A stretch of 64,000 nt of DNA, taken from contig JASEVX010000001.1 in assembly GCA_031761405.1 (NCBI GenBank), positions 42,869,587-42,933,586 of the forward strand, in the 5' to 3' direction. The notes under the pieces were generated by a model. That model was not told the DNA's origin and did not search any database. It saw only the letters and a program-made list of their open reading frames with translations. Below are positions 62,646 to 64,000 of the stretch, piece after piece. Source of the stretch: Serripes groenlandicus (lineage: Eukaryota > Mollusca > Bivalvia > Cardiida > Cardiidae). Every line of letters starts with the position of its first letter. The first letter of the stretch is position 1. Both the position numbers and the translations under genes were made by a program.

Positions 62646-63119
62646 TCAAACGCTTTCCAACATGCAGACGCCTTTTGATGCATTTACAGCAGGCGACTTT
62701 GAAAACATTGTAAAGTCAGGAGAAATGGCTAATAATGAACATTATCTGGTTTTGGATTAAAAGCTGTTTCATTAAATTATTTCCGAAATACATTTTCAAA
62801 AGATTTATAAACATATTTTCAAGGATCGATAAGAAAGCTACAGCTTATTTTAAATCCATCCTTTCGCAAGTTACATCTCATATTACAATTTCGGTAACAT
62901 GGACGTTTAGTTTATGTTTGCCTTCCATTCTATTTCAACTCTGTAATCTTAGTAACAAAACAAAGTTCAGATAAAGTTCAGATAAAGTTCTCTGTTTGTC
63001 ACAATTTATTCAACTGTATTCAATAATAATATATTTGATTCAAGATATTTTCCATATTTTGTATATATGTTTTAAAAGTCGTCTGCTGCAGATATGATGT
63101 ATGTGGGGAAGTGTTTTTA
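62646..63119. mobile_element. A MITE with about 250 bp of extra sequence in the middle
   Basis: Left half 62646-62745 (CGCTTTCCAACATGCAGACG, AGCAGGCGACTTTGAAAACA, TCAGGAGAAATGGCTAATAA). Right half 62990-63119 (GTTTGTCACAATTTATTCAA, CGTCTGCTGCAGATATGATG, TATGTGGGGAAGTG). The AT-rich insert 62746-62989 has no clear ends; AGTTCAGATAA is doubled at its right edge. Confidence 0.6.
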
Positions 63120-63300
63120 AATTATATCATAAAATCAAAAACAGATTTGGTGACAGATAAAATAAATAGTAATATTCTTGAAGATATGTTACAGGTGTAG
63201 AATGTAAGTGTAGTAGGTTAGTCTATAAGGAAATATATTTATAAAGTAACACATCATTTAGACAGACTTTGCGATACAATATCGTGTTGCTTCAACGTTA

Positions 63301-63495
63301 TTAACCCTGACCAACTTACATACGCTTTTTAACGCACAGCAGCAGACGAGTTTTGAAACCATTGCTGCAAAAGGAGTAATTGCTCATAATGAGCAATTTC
63401 TCCTTTTGCCCCAATGTTTTCAACTGTAATCAATAGATATACTTTATTTAAAGAAAACTTTCATATTTTCGCTTAAATGTTTTCAACGTCGTTTG
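63301..63495. mobile_element. A MITE, right tip lost
   Basis: TTAACCCTGACCAACTTACA, centre AATTGCTCATAATGAGCAATT with TGCAAAAGGAG / CTCCTTTTGCC, then CAACGTCGTTTGAAATAGAA. No GGGAAAGGG. Confidence 0.82.
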
Positions 63496-63773
63496 AAATA
63501 GAATTGGACCACAACTCATAAAACCGGTTCTTTTAAAATAACCGTTTGTCTTTTCGATGCGATAGTTTGTGTAAAGACACAAGACCGAGCGATAATTATG
63601 CAGTAAAGGGGTGAAAGAAACTTACATGTATGTTAGAAGCGTGGTTGCGAATGAAACCTATTAATAAAACCCTCGTGGTTTGTATGCTTTTAATCTAAGA
63701 CCGTCTATTGTGAAGGTAATGGGTTTTCACGTCTTGCTTAGTGCCTTATACAATGTAACAAAATAAACACATT
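63496..63773. other. Gene-free stretch, nothing recognised
   Basis: No shared repeat seen. Confidence 0.4.
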
Positions 63774-64000
63774 TGAGCCGTTCCACGAGAAAACCAACAT
63801 TATGGACCCTGCGTCATGTAGCGCAGGCTAATCCGGGCCGACATATTCCGTCTCAGGGGAATAGCGGTATAAAGTAATGATTCCTGAAACAGAAAATCCA
63901 CAGGAGGCGACCATTGTCTGTCTGGGTTAGGCTGCGCGGCATGCTTAACCTGATCCGGGTCGATACTTTACGCAGAGTTCACAATGTTGGTTTTCTCGTG
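63774..64000. mobile_element. B MITE, cut by the window end
   Basis: TGAGCCGTTCCACGAGAAAA to GTTGGTTTTCTCGTG at base 64000. About 25 bp of the left arm is missing after GCGTCATGTAGCGCAGG. Confidence 0.9.

Overview
The window is animal nuclear DNA, most likely from a bivalve mollusc, possibly a heterodont such as a dreissenid or venerid. I cannot fix the genus. It is AT-rich, gene-poor and full of short repeats. Two tRNA-headed SINE families are present, one ending in a GGCGTTAAACCCC / (AATC)n tail of the kind I associate with molluscan SINEs. There is a TRIM gene of the kind expanded in bivalves, no operon structure, and two 200-base runs of N (scaffold gaps).

Coding content is small. (1) 1-2323, minus strand: the N-terminal 774 codons of a RING/B-box/coiled-coil TRIM protein with a propeller-like C-terminal region, cut by the left edge. 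Its B-box segment is a perfect, in-frame triplication of 249 bp. (2) 20323-22339: two head-to-head, broken fragments of a large uncharacterised protein family found in cnidarians, molluscs and fish. The N-terminal part lies on the minus strand and stops at a MITE; the C-terminal part, with a Cys-rich tail, lies on the plus strand. (3) 58390-58666, minus strand: a first exon encoding a signal peptide and one IGFBP-like Cys-rich domain. The rest of that gene is not recognised here. No structural RNA gene is convincing; every tRNA-like match is a SINE head.

Most of the rest is non-autonomous repeats, named here by letter. A: palindromic, about 230 bp, TTAA-CCCTTTCCC ends, more than 35 copies. 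D: palindromic, about 213 bp, TTAA-CYCTTTCAGCGCC ends. B: palindromic, about 260 bp, TGAGCCGTCCC ends. E: GGGGCGTAGCT ends, carrying a B element. G: CGAGCCCGTCCG ends. H: CGAGGGCTTGGCG ends. F: a dispersed element with a GTGTAGATCCAGATCAGCC core. C: an inverted pair. SINE-1 and SINE-2 are the tRNA-derived families. A and D look like piggyBac-type MITEs, because TTAA flanks them and one copy of A sits in a copy of B with a clean TTAA duplication. No transposase for any family is present.

Layout: 1-2.3 kb TRIM gene; 2.7-6.2 kb E, A and B copies; 8-12.3 kb H, A, B and D; 13-20.3 kb SINEs and nested MITEs; 20.3-22.3 kb broken gene; 23-28 kb A, SINE-1, E and F; 28.4-29.4 kb a 32-bp minisatellite; 31.5-34.9 kb four minisatellites, two of them grown from transposable-element sequence; 35-57 kb A, B, F, G, H and SINEs, with a 28-bp array inside a SINE-2 tRNA head at 55.4-55.8 kb; 58.4-58.7 kb secreted-protein exon; 59-64 kb mostly A and B. 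The main point of interest is the nesting, which gives a relative insertion history, and the repeated conversion of SINE or MITE sequence into tandem arrays.
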